A stretch of 64,000 nt of DNA from Staphylococcus argensis (lineage in GTDB: Bacteria > Bacillota > Bacilli > Staphylococcales > Staphylococcaceae). The DNA is taken from positions 303,272 through 367,271 of the forward strand of contig NZ_PPPX01000016.1 of the NCBI RefSeq assembly GCF_002902305.1. Direction: 5' to 3'. The notes under the pieces were generated by a model. That model ran no database searches. It was not told the DNA's origin and saw nothing but the letters and a program-made list of their open reading frames with translations. Below are positions 36,001-45,386 of the stretch, piece after piece (positions within the stretch are counted from its first letter, which is position 1; the number at the start of each line of letters is the position of its first letter). The position numbers and the translations under genes are program-made.

Positions 36001-38385
36001 ATTGTAATAATCTTTGAGCTTCGTCCATTTGTCTGTATTATTTTCCACGTCTGATAAAGATAAGCCATGTGTCAACGTGAGTGTTAAGTTCTGAATAGTA
36101 TCATAATATTTCTGTTTTTCTAAAAGGCTTAAATCCTTTTTACCATTCATGCCTGGGACGATAGAAAGTTTATTCGTACTACTTTGAGAGCTATCTGATG
36201 TAAATAGACTATCCGCGTTCTCTTCTAAAGCGAGACGAATTCCTTCAGGCACTTCGACACCAATACTTAAATTGCTTGGTAAAGTCGCTTTCTTGTCCAC
36301 ATCTCGTGCTGGAATTTCTTGTGTGATATCGAGCTGAGCGTCTCCTTTGCTAGCAGAAGCACGCTGATCCGTATTGTATGGTGGAATTTGTTTCAACAAT
36401 AGACCTTTAACGTCAAAGGCTGGACCACTTGAACCACGGCCAGTCATCGTATAGGAAATGTCACTCTTATCTAAGTAAGACACCGTCACACGTTTGTTGT
36501 TCTCATACGTGCCAGATGCCGCACCTGGGCCTGAAGTAATCGTTACATCGTCGCCATCAAGCTCAAGGAGGGACGTCGCTTCCTTACCTTTCTCGTTACT
36601 GATGTATAGGTTGTCGATTTCATTACGGTTAAAAGTAATGGATTTACGTACATCTTGTGCCTTGTTCTTGTCATAATCATCTAAGTCATAAACGTTAAAC
36701 AATCCACTTACTTTCCTCTTCTTGTGATTCATTGATACCAAATCATCAAACAGTTGATTCTTCGTCAATGACTTTGTATCAGTTTGGTTGTAATAATCGT
36801 CGTATTTCGACTGATCCGCATGTTGATAGAATGATAAGTCAACGTGCGCACCGCCACCACTGTCTGATAAAAGTGAGAGCACATCTGTTCCTGACGTCAT
36901 GAAATAACGCGTATTGTTACGGTCACCATTCTCAGAAGGATTCATTGTTACGTGCGCGAGTGCATCGACTGTCTTACCATTAGCCACTCCGATGTCACTG
37001 AAGTATACATAGGCTTCAGGATTATCGTTGTTAAGTCGAATGTAGTTACCTTTATACGCACGAATGTCATCATTATTTCTCGTAGCTAATTGCTTTTTAG
37101 ACACCTTACCGTCTTTATCGATAATAAAGGCGTAAGATTTACTTTTCCCTTCTTTAAAACGTGGTGAAAAGTTAATATCTGATGGTGCTAAGGCAGTGTT
37201 CGGTTGGTCTACTTTTTTCACTAATGGATCGTCAAAGTCGATAATTCTACCATTATATTTCTCGTTAGAGGCTGTCGCCGCATAAGCTTGACGGAATATT
37301 GGTGAGCTTGATGCACGACTTTGAAGTGTTGCTAAAGCTTTAGACTTATCCATATCAGAAGAGAGGTTCTTAATCTTTTCATAGAGCTCTTCTGGTGTCT
37401 CAGCATCTTCCGCTAACGTATCTAGTTCATCTGAATCTGCACTTACTTTCACTTCTTCTTCGCGTGTAGCTGACGCAGTTTCTGAACTATTTGATGCTTT
37501 CTCTGACTTCTGATTTAAGACATCCTTCCCTACAGATTTATCAGTTTCTGTGGAATGATTTGATGCTGATGTGTCATTTTTATTTGATGTAGCTTGGTCC
37601 TTTGATTGTTCAGTTGTTTTGTCAGATTTCGCAGTTTCTTTACTTTTTGATGCATCAGTATCCTTGTTGTCAGATTCTGCATGATCCTTTTTGTCTGCGG
37701 ACGCTTTGTCGTCTTGTGCTTGGTCATCAGAATCATTGGAAGACGTTTCGTTATCTTGCGCTTTATCTTCTGAAGACGCTTTATTCTCGTGTGACTGATC
37801 ATTTTCGTCTTTTGTAGTGTCGTCATCATCTTCATCTTGTTGAGATGTTTCAGAGGCATGGCTATCCTCTTCTTGATTTTGTTGCGCCGCATCTTCGTGA
37901 TCTACATTATCTTCTTCTGTGCTATGCGCTGAGTTGTCTTGTTGACCCTCGGACGCTTTATCTTCAGCAGCCGATTCTGATGCTTCATTCTGAGCATCTT
38001 CTGATTCTAGGTTACTTTTATCTGAAGTCTCATCACTGTCATCTGATTGAGCTTGATCTGTTGTATCATTAGTATCTGCATTGTCATCCTGAGGCGTTGT
38101 CTGCTCTTGCGTCTCTTGTGATGCTTCGGGAGTTGAGTCCTCACTTTGATCTGTTGCTTGAGTTTGTGTGTGATCAGTCTCATCTTCACCTGTGGATGAG
38201 GCGTTCTCACCGTTACTATTACCATGTTCACTTGTCACATTAACTTCGTCGGCTTTCGCTTCATTGTTTAATCCGAAAAAGAGGGTTGCACCTACAAGTA
38301 TAGAGGCGATCCCTACTGAGAATTTACGTATAGAATATTTATTTAATCGATTGGGTATGAAGTCGAATCTTCTTTTGTCTTTCAT
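30016..38385 (-). CDS. Giant YSIRK/LPXTG repeat surface protein
   Basis: This 2789-aa wall-anchored protein has a YSIRK signal (YSIRKFSVG at 17-25, cleavage near 47). A Ser/Asp/Glu/Gln-rich spacer follows to about 310, then a unique region of about 460 residues that is the likely ligand-binding part. Next come about 18 repeats of 98 aa, a Pro/Gln/His-rich wall segment holding one worn repeat, and LPDTG at 2752-2756 with membrane span and basic tail. Each repeat is a helical pair with [18 protein letters not shown] and an acidic loop [13 protein letters not shown]. The GGAGG site favours ATG at 38385; a GTG 18 bases earlier overlaps it. The likely role is adhesion or biofilm; no named homologue is recognised, though the helices resemble GA-like modules of large adhesins. 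Confidence 0.9.
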   Translation of the reverse strand: MKDKRRFDFIPNRLNKYSIRKFSVGIASILVGATLFFGLNNEAKADEVNVTSEHGNSNGENASSTGEDETDHTQTQATDQSEDSTPEASQETQEQTTPQDDNADTNDTTDQAQSDDSDETSDKSNLESEDAQNEASESAAEDKASEGQQDNSAHSTEEDNVDHEDAAQQNQEEDSHASETSQQDEDDDDTTKDENDQSHENKASSEDKAQDNETSSNDSDDQAQDDKASADKKDHAESDNKDTDASKSKETAKSDKTTEQSKDQATSNKNDTSASNHSTETDKSVGKDVLNQKSEKASNSSETASATREEEVKVSADSDELDTLAEDAETPEELYEKIKNLSSDMDKSKALATLQSRASSSPIFRQAYAATASNEKYNGRIIDFDDPLVKKVDQPNTALAPSDINFSPRFKEGKSKSYAFIIDKDGKVSKKQLATRNNDDIRAYKGNYIRLNNDNPEAYVYFSDIGVANGKTVDALAHVTMNPSENGDRNNTRYFMTSGTDVLSLLSDSGGGAHVDLSFYQHADQSKYDDYYNQTDTKSLTKNQLFDDLVSMNHKKRKVSGLFNVYDLDDYDKNKAQDVRKSITFNRNEIDNLYISNEKGKEATSLLELDGDDVTITSGPGAASGTYENNKRVTVSYLDKSDISYTMTGRGSSGPAFDVKGLLLKQIPPYNTDQRASASKGDAQLDITQEIPARDVDKKATLPSNLSIGVEVPEGIRLALEENADSLFTSDSSQSSTNKLSIVPGMNGKKDLSLLEKQKYYDTIQNLTLTLTHGLSLSDVENNTDKWTKLKDYYNKDSETLKVPVKWSFNNGDKSWDDLETDVAHANLKLPEDVKALINQINDAEEAVEAAKRADQDAKDQLQDANSDQLITPGEHDKLIEARDNARDKKAEAQRKVDALPQAQKRDLPDQLARLTGIDVPDVNDANENGVDDKIDAQREEAEHAVEAAKNADQAAQDKLKEANADGLITPDEHEALEKAAQDAADAKQNAQDKVSVLPDDQKGDMPSELDKLNGIDVPEVNDSDSNGISDDIDQQREEAKAAVEAAKNADQTAQDKLKEANADGLITPDEHEALEKANQDAAEAKQNAQDKVDALPSDQRGDMPSDLEKLHGIDIPDVNDSDANGVNDEIDAQREEAQNAVNAAKKADQAAQDKLKEANADGLITPDEHDALEKANQDAAEAKQNAQEKVDALPSDQRGEMPSELEQLHGIDVPDINDSDANGVNDEIDAQREEAQSAVDAAKNADQAAQDKLKEANADGLITPDEHEALEKANQDAADAKQNAQDKVDALPSDQRGDMPSELDNLHGIDIPDVNDSDANGVSDEVDRQREEAQSAVDAAKNADQAAQDKLKEANADGLITPDEHEALEKANQDAAEAKQNAQDKVDALPSDQRGNMPSDLEKLHGIDVPEVNDSDANGVSDDVDKQREEAQSAVNAAKSADQAAQDKLKEANADGLITPDEHDALEKANQTATDAKQNAQEKVDALPSDQRGEMPSDLEKLHGIDVPDVNDSDANGVSDDVDKQREEAQAAVDAAKNANQTAQDKLKEANADGLITPDEHEALEQANQKAADAKQNAQGKVDALPSDQRGDMPSDLDKLHGIDVPDVNDSDANGVSDDVDKQREEAQAAVDAAKNANQTAQDKLKEANADGLITPDEHDALEKANQDAAEAKQNAQDKVDALPSDQRGEMPSELDKLHGIDVSDVNDSDANGVNDEIDAQREEAQAAVDAVKNADQAAQDKLKEANADGLITPDEHEALEKVNQDAADAKQNAQVKVDALPSDQRGDMPAELENLHGINIPDVSDSDSNGVSDDVDQQREGAQAAVDAAKSADQAAQDKLKEVQADGLITLEEHDALEKANQDAADAKKNAQDKVDALPSDQRGDMPEELNKLHGINVPDVNDSDSNGVSDDIDKQREEAQAALDAAKNSDQAAQDKLKEANADGLITPDEHESLEQANQKTADAKQNAQEKVDALPSDQRGDMPSKLNQLHGIDVPDIDDSDANGVSDDVDKQREEAQSSVDAAKHADQAAQDKLKEANADGLITPDEHDTLEKANQDAADAKKNAQEKVDALPSDQRGDMPSDLEKLHGIDVPDVNDSDSNGVSDDVDNQREEAQAAVDAAKSADQAAQDKLKEANADDLITPDEHEALEKAKQAAAEAKQNAQDKVDALPSDQRGDMPEELDNLHGIDIPDVNDSDSNGVSDDVDTQREEAQAAVDAAKHADQAAQDKLKEANADGLITLDEREALEKANQDAAEAKQNAQDKVDALPSDQRGEMPAELDKLHGIDVPDVNDSDANGVSDDVDTQREEAQAAVDAAKHADQAAQDKLKEANADGLITPAEREALEKANQAAAEAKQNAQDKVDALPSDQRGDMPSELDQLHGIDIPDVNDSDSNGVSDDVDNQREEAQAAVDAAKNANQAAQDKLKEANADGLITPDEHEALEKANQDAADAKKNAQDKVDALPSDQRGNMPSELDKLHGIDVPDVNDSDSNGVADSIDQQRNEAQQAIDAAKRADQAAQDKLKEAQADGIITPAEHDELEKANQDAANAKQAAQDKVNALPDAQKGNLQPELDKLHGIEVPEVSEPEPEKPEPNNPDQPSQPQPSQDHSSDMHHSTHQDQPATHTSDQPGGSTTGQTRPTVDQAQHAVDQAQQADHNAKEQLQQAMADQVITTDEQHDLDQAQQSVIAAKQQAQAQIDQLPAQEQSALQAELDTVTNIELPSTGAHPAGTTPQSPSHTTSQDEDALPDTGEQSTSRGTILGSMTALIGSLFLFRKRRKDKEEQ
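30615..35866 (-). repeat. Array of about 18 coding repeats of 294 bp
   Basis: The repeats encode 98-aa units in one frame. The first (35.6-35.9 kb) and last (30.6-30.9 kb) are the most divergent. Units at 33404-33576 and 33698-33870 share 173 identical bases, which marks a recent duplication. A further worn unit lies at about 30.2-30.5 kb. Confidence 0.9.
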
Positions 38386-38746
38386 CTGATATGATACCTC
38401 CACTTTATTAATCGATACATTAATTCAGTATATCCAAATTGTTTGCTTTTAAGACGCGCGCAACCAAAGAGGTAAAATTTTTATAGTAAATCAGTAAATA
38501 AAGTCACGCTTTTTAATTGACTATTATTATACTAGCCCAATTATTTTCATTTGGATTACCTATGATTCATGATCAAGAGTTAATTTATCTTCACTTAAGT
38601 TCGAATGATATTAGCTCACACGAGAATTTAATTCCGAAACTTGTTAAAATACTAGATGTTAAACAAATTCTTTGAAATTTATAAATTTCTGTGTCTCTTT
38701 AAGGAATTGTTTTATTCAGAAAAGTACTATCTAAGGGGATTTTAAT
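38386..38746. other. Divergent promoter region between surface protein and AraC gene
   Basis: About 360 AT-rich bases without a gene. GGAGG near 38396-38400 (minus) and AAGGGGAT near 38733-38740 (plus) are the ribosome sites for the two outward genes. I could not settle on single -35/-10 pairs. Confidence 0.5.
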
Positions 38747-39565
38747 TTGAGTTATACACTATCGCATCACACGCAATCATTTAGTCAACAAGAATTCACG
38801 AGTTCGCTCGATAGTATTTATATATATTTAGTCGTTGAAGGTACCGTGCTATTACAATCGGATCAGGCAAGTGAGACTTATCGTGCGGGAGAAATTATTA
38901 TTACCAACTCACAAAGTACGCTCTATTTTGAGTTGAATCATGCGAGTGTGGCCGCGCTCGTCGTTAATGCCTACACCTACAACCGCTTTACTTTTATCAA
39001 TAGTGATTTGCAAAATACTCAACTCGAAGAAGCTAAAGATTGTATTAAAGATGCGTTTATTACTTTGGTTAAAAATATCGTTAATCATGAGTCATTTGAA
39101 GCAGAAATCCAGTTAATTCGACTCATTAACTGGATTCATAATACAGAGCTGGATGTGTATACTCATGCGACGCAGAAGAAGCTGCCTGAAACAGTGCAAC
39201 AAGTGATTGATTACATTAATAGTCACTACAAATCTCAACTTTCGCTGAAACAAATTGCGCAAGATTTCTATGTGAATCAAAGTTACCTTTCGCGAAAATT
39301 CTCCGAAAGCATGGATATAACGCTGATTAAGTATATTAAAAAGATTAAAATTCAACATATATGTAGAGATCTCTTTCAAGGCTATAAGATTACTGATATT
39401 TGGAAAGCCTATCATTTTCCGAGTTATTCCAGTTTCTTAAAGGCCTTTACTAAAATCATTGGGACGACGCCTGAAGCATTTCTTCAAGCGCATCACGAAG
39501 AACAAACTTCAACGCCAGTAGTTTCAGCAACTCTTTTAGAAAAAGTGGAGAAATTAGAAGAATAA
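38747..39565 (+). CDS. AraC-family transcription regulator
   Basis: This 272-aa regulator has an N-terminal cupin-like sensing half (YLVVEGTVLLQ, YRAGEIIIT) and a C-terminal pair of helix-turn-helix motifs (about 165-260), with LSLKQIAQDFYVNQSYLSRKFSE and the AraC signature segment KITDIWKAYHFPSYSSFLKAFTKIIG. The start codon is TTG with AAGGGGAT 6 bases before it. Divergent from the giant surface protein gene, it may control that gene, as Rbf/Rsp-type AraC proteins influence biofilm functions in S. aureus; this is inference. It converges on the SMR gene with only ten bases between stops. Confidence 0.83.
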   Translation: MSYTLSHHTQSFSQQEFTSSLDSIYIYLVVEGTVLLQSDQASETYRAGEIIITNSQSTLYFELNHASVAALVVNAYTYNRFTFINSDLQNTQLEEAKDCIKDAFITLVKNIVNHESFEAEIQLIRLINWIHNTELDVYTHATQKKLPETVQQVIDYINSHYKSQLSLKQIAQDFYVNQSYLSRKFSESMDITLIKYIKKIKIQHICRDLFQGYKITDIWKAYHFPSYSSFLKAFTKIIGTTPEAFLQAHHEEQTSTPVVSATLLEKVEKLEE

Positions 39566-39575
39566 CGGGTGCAAT

Positions 39576-39899
39576 TTAAGAATTTGAGCCAAACAGATTC
39601 AACATTACTACACCTACTATGATTAAGATTAGAGAAATGACGCTTACGAGATTCACTTGTTCTTTGAAAAATAAGATAGAAACTAAAGTAGTAAGTACTA
39701 AACCAAGCCCACACCAGCTCGCATAAGCGACGTTAAGTGGTAAATCTCGCATCGTTAATCCTAGTAAATAAATACAGAATAAAAATGTAACAATTGTGCC
39801 CATCGTCGGCCATAACTTCGTAAAACCAGACGAAAGTTTCAATAGACTGGTTGCTAAGATTTCCATGACGATTGCAGCTAAAAGATATAAATATGCCAT
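39576..39899 (-). CDS. SMR-family small multidrug/guanidinium-type exporter
   Basis: This 107-aa protein has four membrane spans. The SMR hallmark glutamate is E13 in AAIVMEILATSLLK, and the GxG-type segment YASWCGLGLVLTTL matches the EmrE/Qac/Gdx family. It works as an antiparallel dimer and exports cationic compounds by proton exchange. GGAGG lies 8 bases before the ATG. A 12-bp hairpin with GAAA loop followed by TTTT lies in the leader, which may attenuate expression. Whether it is a drug (Qac) or guanidinium (Gdx) type is not resolved. Confidence 0.85.
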   Translation of the reverse strand: MAYLYLLAAIVMEILATSLLKLSSGFTKLWPTMGTIVTFLFCIYLLGLTMRDLPLNVAYASWCGLGLVLTTLVSILFFKEQVNLVSVISLILIIVGVVMLNLFGSNS

Positions 39900-39921
39900 A
39901 GACTATACCTCCATTAGAAAA

Positions 39922-39949
39922 GCACCCCTTTCCTTTCGAAAAGAGATGC
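39922..39949 (-). promoter_or_regulatory. Leader hairpin/attenuator of the SMR gene
   Basis: On the minus strand the 28 bases form a fully paired 12-bp stem (several G-U pairs) closed by a GAAA tetraloop, followed by TTTT and then the GGAGG ribosome site. It looks like an attenuator or RNA stabiliser. It does not show the ACGR loops of guanidine-II riboswitches. Confidence 0.5.
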
Positions 39950-40104
39950 CAAATCATTTATCTTCCTATATTGTACTAAAAACAAGGGTTTTTATGCAGA
40001 GCGCATGCTTACTTCAGACAACCCGGAGGCTTACCTGAGGGGGGGAGAGAAAGAAGATTATTTACTCTTTCTTTTCTGTTCTATTATATACTCAACAGCT
40101 TTAT

Positions 40105-40659
40105 TCAACTGTTCACAAGTTGGCTTACTTCATAAGTATCTAATATAGCTTCATCAATCTGTTTATTTAAAGTAGTGGAATGATACGGTTCGTTAAGCAT
40201 TTTAGTCAATAACCATGGATGTCTATTAACTAATTTATATATTACGAGTTCAACATCACTATTAAAACTTTGAAATTTTTCAACTTCTATTTCATCCTCA
40301 TTACCTCTAACAAATCGATTAATCAAGCCTGCTATTTCTATCACGTTGTCTCCCACATTTATATACATCTCTTCCATACGTTGAGATATATTTAAATTGT
40401 CTATATTAATCTCATTTCTCCACAATAACAATGTCTCAATTATTTCTCGATCATTCATTTCAACTAAACCGTTATCAGTTTCTTTCTTCCAAAATGCTTT
40501 GTTTTTAATTAATTTAAAGAGTAGCGTTTTTATAAGTAAAAGTGTAATGTTGTAATACTTCTGATTGCCTCTACTATTTTGCAATTTCTCAAATGCTTCT
40601 TCATGTAATTCGGATAATAAATCTTTAAGCTGGCTTATATGTTTTAAGAAAGTATTCAA
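40105..40659 (-). CDS. Unknown helical protein, last gene of the sensor/ABC module
   Basis: This 184-aa protein is mostly helical, Leu/Ile/Asn/Glu-rich and AT-rich in coding, without signal or clear membrane span. No family is recognised. The frame opens with TTG at 40659, which lacks a ribosome site. A good AAAGGAG lies about 25-30 bases upstream, near in-frame ATT and ATC codons, so a rare start codon is possible. It follows the histidine kinase gene by 75 bases on the same strand and shares its composition, so it may be an immunity or accessory protein of that module. Confidence 0.55.
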   Translation of the reverse strand: MNTFLKHISQLKDLLSELHEEAFEKLQNSRGNQKYYNITLLLIKTLLFKLIKNKAFWKKETDNGLVEMNDREIIETLLLWRNEINIDNLNISQRMEEMYINVGDNVIEIAGLINRFVRGNEDEIEVEKFQSFNSDVELVIYKLVNRHPWLLTKMLNEPYHSTTLNKQIDEAILDTYEVSQLVNS

Positions 40660-40734
40660 TAAAGGCGATGTGTTTGAGATAATAATTCTCCTTTCTCTAA
40701 ATAAACTTTCAAGAAAAGATAATGCATATTACAT

Positions 40735-41820
40735 CTATACTTCTACCTTAAACGACACCCGTGCTCTATGATTCACATTTTCTATCTTAATTTCACTACC
40801 ATACTGCTTAATGACTTCGTTCGCAAAATATAATCCTATTCCCGAGCCATTCGAGTGATCATCCTTAACACCCCATTCTTTAGCTGAAAGCAATTCATCC
40901 TCAGAGAAACATTTCCCGTCATTCTCTACTGCAAAATGCAACATGTAATTCTCTATATAAACCTCAATTATAATTAACTTTTCAGCATACTTAAGCGCAT
41001 TATTAATTATATTATCGATAACATGATAGAGAATTTGGTTATTAATGTAAACTTCTTCATTTAGCGTGCTATCGTCAATTTTGTATTCTAGTTCTTTGTC
41101 GCCAAGAATATAATTCGTGCTATAACTATTTCTAATAGTAGATAATACTTTATCTAACGAAATTTCAGAGGTGTCTTCTGGGAGCAAATTAATATTATTA
41201 ATATGTATTCGCAATTGATTATTAACTCTATCTAGTGATTCCATCACAATTTGCACTTCTCTATCTATTTTTTCTTTGATTTCTTGTTGGCTTAGCTCAG
41301 AATTATTAATTTTCTTCAATAATTCAATATGACCTTGTACTACTGTTAAAGGGGTTTTTAAATCATGTTCGAATATATCCAATTTCTTCTTAAAGTTATT
41401 TTGAATCGTTAATTGCTTTTTGATTCTTTCTTTTAAAAATGAATTAATATCTTCAATTTCTTCGATGACTTCATTAAATTCTTTCACATTCGTAGAGGTA
41501 GTATGAAATTCGTCATTATTCTTTAGATTCTGGATAACTTGATGAAGATAATCTATATTTTTAGCTAAGTTCTTTTTATAAAAAGACTGGGTTAAAAAGT
41601 AAATAACTATTAAGGGAGCAATAAGATTAATACATACACTCGTAATTGAAAAAATATAGTGAGGTTGCTTCCAAAAATTAGGATATAAATATTTACCGAT
41701 TCCAGAGAATTCCATTCTATTCAGTAATATCTGTAATGCAAAAATAATAACTACACTTATGATAATAATTACTATATTTAATCTTCTAACTTTACTTTTC
41801 AAGCCTTCTACTCTAGCCAT
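40735..41820 (-). CDS. Sensor histidine kinase
   Basis: This 361-aa kinase has two membrane spans (about 13-32 and 57-80) with a short outside loop of about 25 residues. A linker follows, then the phosphoacceptor motif EHDLKTPLT (His152), the N-box NIINNALKYA and the GSGIGLYF ATP-lid glycine box. Short-loop kinases of this sort usually detect peptides with, or through, an ABC transporter, or sense lantibiotics (LanK-like). The start ATG overlaps the regulator gene by 13 bases. It should phosphorylate that regulator and through it control the neighbouring ABC genes. Confidence 0.85.
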   Translation of the reverse strand: MARVEGLKSKVRRLNIVIIIISVVIIFALQILLNRMEFSGIGKYLYPNFWKQPHYIFSITSVCINLIAPLIVIYFLTQSFYKKNLAKNIDYLHQVIQNLKNNDEFHTTSTNVKEFNEVIEEIEDINSFLKERIKKQLTIQNNFKKKLDIFEHDLKTPLTVVQGHIELLKKINNSELSQQEIKEKIDREVQIVMESLDRVNNQLRIHINNINLLPEDTSEISLDKVLSTIRNSYSTNYILGDKELEYKIDDSTLNEEVYINNQILYHVIDNIINNALKYAEKLIIIEVYIENYMLHFAVENDGKCFSEDELLSAKEWGVKDDHSNGSGIGLYFANEVIKQYGSEIKIENVNHRARVSFKVEV

Positions 41821-42473
41821 TTATAGCCCACTCCCCATTTTGTCTCTATATATTCGTATTGACTATAGTCACTCAATTTCTTTCTAATCTTTCGAATATG
41901 TTCGGCGACAACCTGAGTACTGCCTTCTTTATTAAAGTTTATTGCATCATAGATTTGATCTTTGCTGAAGTAAAAGTTCGAATTCAGAGAAAGTAACTTT
42001 ATAATTTCGAATTCCCTTTTAGTCAACTCTATTTCAACGCCTTTTACCAAAACAGCTAAATTATCATAATTGATAACTAAGTCCTTACATTTTTTGATAT
42101 TATCTCTCATAGCATTTCTTTCGCTTTTACCTAGAGCATTCTTTATCCGTGCTGTTAATTCTTCCATATAAAACGGCTTCGCCACATAATCCATCGCACC
42201 TAGAGAAAAACACTTTAACCGTGTATCTAAATTATCTTTAGCAGTTAGAAAAATAATGGGTATATCACTATCTTGTAAAATCTTAGCTACTTCAAAACCA
42301 TCAGAATAAGGCATCCTTATATCTAAAATGATTAAATGAATTGATTCATCTAACTTTTCCATCGCCTCTCGTCCATTGCAGGCAGTGATAGTGGTAAATC
42401 CTTCAAGCTTTAAACTTTCGCTTATAAAGGAAACAATATCTTCTTCATCATCCACAATCATGATATTAGGCAC
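41808..42473 (-). CDS. OmpR-family response regulator
   Basis: This 221-aa regulator has a receiver domain (phosphoacceptor Asp51 in LIILDIRMP, acidic pocket VDDEED, Lys in KPF) and a winged-helix DNA-binding domain (ELTKREFEIIKLL, GSTQVVAEHIRKIRKKL, ETKWGVGYKW). The start is GTG with GAGGTG 6 bases before it. It is co-translated with the kinase. Likely target promoters are those of the ABC genes just upstream. Confidence 0.88.
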   Translation of the reverse strand: MPNIMIVDDEEDIVSFISESLKLEGFTTITACNGREAMEKLDESIHLIILDIRMPYSDGFEVAKILQDSDIPIIFLTAKDNLDTRLKCFSLGAMDYVAKPFYMEELTARIKNALGKSERNAMRDNIKKCKDLVINYDNLAVLVKGVEIELTKREFEIIKLLSLNSNFYFSKDQIYDAINFNKEGSTQVVAEHIRKIRKKLSDYSQYEYIETKWGVGYKWLE

Positions 42474-42567
42474 TTTATCACCTCACTTATCCATTCTCAC
42501 TATTTATTATATCTTTACTTTAGTTTATTTATCTTTATTAAATGAATATTTTACTAAAAGTTCAAAA

Positions 42568-43176
42568 TCAGTTATTCCTATTTTTCAATATAATAACGAA
42601 GATAAGTAAGCATATAGCTATAATAAATTGAATCACCTTAATATATGATGGATAGTTGAATGTTTCAGAGAAAAGATATAGTATTCCTAAGTTTCTAAAT
42701 CCTAAGCATACTAAAAAGTAACTCATACCTACCATAAAACCGTTAATAGCACTCTGTGTAACCTGACTAACGAACATACAAATACTGCCAAGAAACATGG
42801 AACTAGTAAGGCTTACAAAGAGATTTTGCATAAAATTCACTTCTGAATGGCCAAACATAAATATAAGCAAACTACTTAAGATGAGTAGTAAAGTGTAAAC
42901 TATCGTTAAGAACATTCTATTAATAAAAACAAACTTATAATCATACTCCTTTGAATCGATAACTGAAACATACACCGTATTCTTATCAATATTTACTAAA
43001 GAGTTTAACGCTATCAGACCGACAATATTAAAAATAAGTTCTTCAAATTGGATGACTTTAGCGTGTGTTAAGTTTGATATTCCTAATACAACAAAGCCAA
43101 ATATCACTAATAGAAAGCATGCTAAATATATTTTTAATAAATTAGACTTTACTTCTATTTTTAAAAAGGCTAACAC
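42568..43176 (-). CDS. ABC-2-type membrane protein (LanG-like position)
   Basis: This 202-aa protein has about six membrane spans and no soluble domain. It starts with GTG, preceded by AGGGAG at 9 bases, inside the end of the larger permease gene (35-base overlap). With that permease and the ATPase it makes a three-part transporter like LanFEG immunity complexes. Composition is AT-rich, like the rest of the block. Confidence 0.65.
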   Translation of the reverse strand: MLAFLKIEVKSNLLKIYLACFLLVIFGFVVLGISNLTHAKVIQFEELIFNIVGLIALNSLVNIDKNTVYVSVIDSKEYDYKFVFINRMFLTIVYTLLLILSSLLIFMFGHSEVNFMQNLFVSLTSSMFLGSICMFVSQVTQSAINGFMVGMSYFLVCLGFRNLGILYLFSETFNYPSYIKVIQFIIAICLLIFVIILKNRNN

Positions 43177-44263
43177 CTGAAATGACTCCCTTCCTTTTGA
43201 AACTGAAGATAAGTGTCGTTAATGCTAGGAGCAACAGCCCAACAACAAAATAGGAAATTCTATTAGCATAGATGTTTGATAAATTATCGTAAAAGTAGGA
43301 GGCATTAAATAGAGAATTGTGGCGGGGAATGAGTAAATAACCATAATTACCTTCAATATGCGTAGCTCCTATATTTAAATTAATGAACCATAAAATAAAC
43401 TGTATGATAATTCCAAGATACGAATTAAATAAACTAGTAATTAACATTCCGAGTACACTCGTCACTAATACAATAGGTAGTAACCATATAATAAAATTCT
43501 TATAGAACGTAAGTAGCCCTCTCATAAAGAAGCCATGAATCATACTGATGCCGAAGTTAAAATAAATAGAGAAAATAACTGCAGGCAATAGTGATAAAAG
43601 AACAATCGCTAAAAGTCTCAATGACATTAATTTAAATGAGCTTGTATTTCTTGAATAAATCACTTTATAAGTATTAGTTTTATAATCTATGAGTGATAGA
43701 TATGCACTTAAGAAAAAGGGTAATATTCCGAGAATGACTCCCATAACATCAGATAAATATCTACTATAAGCGCCATAATATAAATCTTGGGATTGGATGA
43801 TCGCTCGTTCCTTATTAAAGTCACTTTGGCTCATGCTTTTCACACCCAACATATGTAGCTCCCTCGTCGAATAATACGATCCCCATCCAATCTCATGAGC
43901 AACCTTATCAGAATATGTTTTAAACATTTGGAAGTCATTAGTGTTCTTCATTTTTGAAAGTAAATGCTTAACAGTTTCGACTTTTTCTTGTGATAATTGC
44001 TTTTCTTTTAGAAAACCGAATTGATAAGTTTTAAAGTTATTATTTTTAACTTCTTCTTCTAACTGAGTTGTGACGTTATCCATGATGGTCCGACTATCAT
44101 TAGTATAAATCGTCATATTCTGAGGCTGATAAATGTTAGAATGCAAATTTTTGTTCAATACTTGTTGGCAGTTAAGAATTCCAAAAATGATAACGAGCGC
44201 ACTATAAACAATGAATAACTTACTAAAGAATAATTTCTTGATTTCTTTCAATAATAAACCCAT
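43142..44263 (-). CDS. ABC-2-type permease
   Basis: This 373-aa protein has an N-terminal span, an outside domain of about 120 residues (about 40-160) and then five to six membrane spans. This is the ABC-2 permease layout seen in lantibiotic-immunity and peptide exporters. AAGGAG lies 9 bases before the ATG. It sits between the ATPase and the smaller membrane protein. The substrate is inferred only from the neighbouring two-component system. Confidence 0.72.
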   Translation of the reverse strand: MGLLLKEIKKLFFSKLFIVYSALVIIFGILNCQQVLNKNLHSNIYQPQNMTIYTNDSRTIMDNVTTQLEEEVKNNNFKTYQFGFLKEKQLSQEKVETVKHLLSKMKNTNDFQMFKTYSDKVAHEIGWGSYYSTRELHMLGVKSMSQSDFNKERAIIQSQDLYYGAYSRYLSDVMGVILGILPFFLSAYLSLIDYKTNTYKVIYSRNTSSFKLMSLRLLAIVLLSLLPAVIFSIYFNFGISMIHGFFMRGLLTFYKNFIIWLLPIVLVTSVLGMLITSLFNSYLGIIIQFILWFINLNIGATHIEGNYGYLLIPRHNSLFNASYFYDNLSNIYANRISYFVVGLLLLALTTLIFSFKRKGVISGVSLFKNRSKV

Positions 44264-44276
44264 TATTACTAACTCC

Positions 44277-45149
44277 TTAAATATTTTTTAAAAAGTACAT
44301 ATAGGCATCTTCCAAATCTGGATTTACTTCATTTGCCGCTTCAAATAATTCATCTGACACAAATCTTATTTGTAAATGTGATTCAACTTCGTGTACTTTT
44401 GTAATAACGAGATTTTCTTTTTTCAATTCATCGAGCTGAGAAGGCTTAATCGTAAGTTCAAATACTTTATGATTACTACTCTGTATTAGACCATTAATAC
44501 TTCCTGTATAAGCAAATGAACCTTGTTCTAAAATCGCAATCTGCTCACACGTAGATGCAATATCGCTCACAATATGAGTGGATATTATTACAATCCTATC
44601 CTTAGCTAAATGCGCCAGTAAATTTCTCAACCGCACTCTTTCCTCAGGATCAAGACCCGCTGTCGGTTCATCCACAATAATTATAGAAGGATTATGTATG
44701 ATTGCCTGTGCTATACCAAGTCTTTTCTTCATTCCACCTGATAGATTTTTGACCTTTTGCCGTCTATAACTAACTAAATTGACTTTCTCGAGTACTTCAG
44801 TAATCCTATTTTTCAACTGACTTTTTGATATATTCGATAATATTCCTAGATAATAAAGTACTTCTTCAACTTTCATACTAGGGTAAAAATCAAAATCTTG
44901 AGGTAAGTAACCTATGAGTCCTCTAATTCTTTTAGTCTCTTTTATTGAAATATCATTTACAGTAACTTTACCTTTAGTCGCAGGAATTAACGTTGCGAGT
45001 ATATTCATGAGCGTTGACTTACCTGAACCATTACGTCCTAAAATACCAAACATCCCATTCTGAATATGTAGATTAATGTTCTTCAATGCTTTCTTTTTCA
45101 TATTAAAAACCTTTTCTAAATGAGAAATTTCAATCGTATTCAATCTCAT
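44277..45149 (-). CDS. ABC transporter ATPase of the sensor-linked module
   Basis: This ATPase of about 290 aa has Walker A GRNGSGKST, Q-loop LPQDFDFYP, signature LSGGMKKRLGIAQA, Walker B IIIVDEPTAGLDP and the switch His in ISTHIV. A C-terminal regulatory extension of about 80 residues ends the protein. This is the CcmA/LanF-like subgroup. AGGAGG lies 2 bases before ATG 45149 but 8 bases before an in-frame TTG at 45143, so the true start may be that TTG. It heads the block of ATPase, two membrane proteins, regulator and kinase. Confidence 0.85.
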   Translation of the reverse strand: MRLNTIEISHLEKVFNMKKKALKNINLHIQNGMFGILGRNGSGKSTLMNILATLIPATKGKVTVNDISIKETKRIRGLIGYLPQDFDFYPSMKVEEVLYYLGILSNISKSQLKNRITEVLEKVNLVSYRRQKVKNLSGGMKKRLGIAQAIIHNPSIIIVDEPTAGLDPEERVRLRNLLAHLAKDRIVIISTHIVSDIASTCEQIAILEQGSFAYTGSINGLIQSSNHKVFELTIKPSQLDELKKENLVITKVHEVESHLQIRFVSDELFEAANEVNPDLEDAYMYFLKNI

Positions 45150-45255
45150 GACCTCCTCATCTCTCAAGCTACCAAAAAGAAATCAATTAATTATCAAGAA
45201 AAGGAAAAATATTAATATTCATATGAATTTCATCATTACTAATCGTTAACCCCAC

Positions 45256-45331
45256 ACAAAAAGCCCCAGCACGCACAACTTGAGCAGCAATTTACCCTCT
45301 ACCACTCAAACCGTACTGTACTGGGACTTCA
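45256..45331 (-). terminator. Terminator of the dehydrogenase gene
   Basis: agccccagcac near 45258-45268 can pair with gtactgggact near 45321-45331, and a T run (AAAAA on plus) closes the minus-strand element. It has an inner ttgag/ctcaa pairing. Confidence 0.6.
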
Positions 45332-45386
45332 GTCACTTCAACTGTTTCAACTATTCAATTATTAAAAATCTCTTCAACTACCGTCA

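Noticed and set aside
37530-38231. Other-frame minus-strand ORFs in the Ser/Asp-rich segment
   Set aside because: Met/Lys/Arg/Gln-rich frame shadows of low-complexity DNA, with no ribosome sites.
39922-39949. Guanidine riboswitch before the SMR gene
   Set aside because: There is only one hairpin with a GAAA loop. The paired ACGR loops of guanidine-II and the core of guanidine-I are missing.
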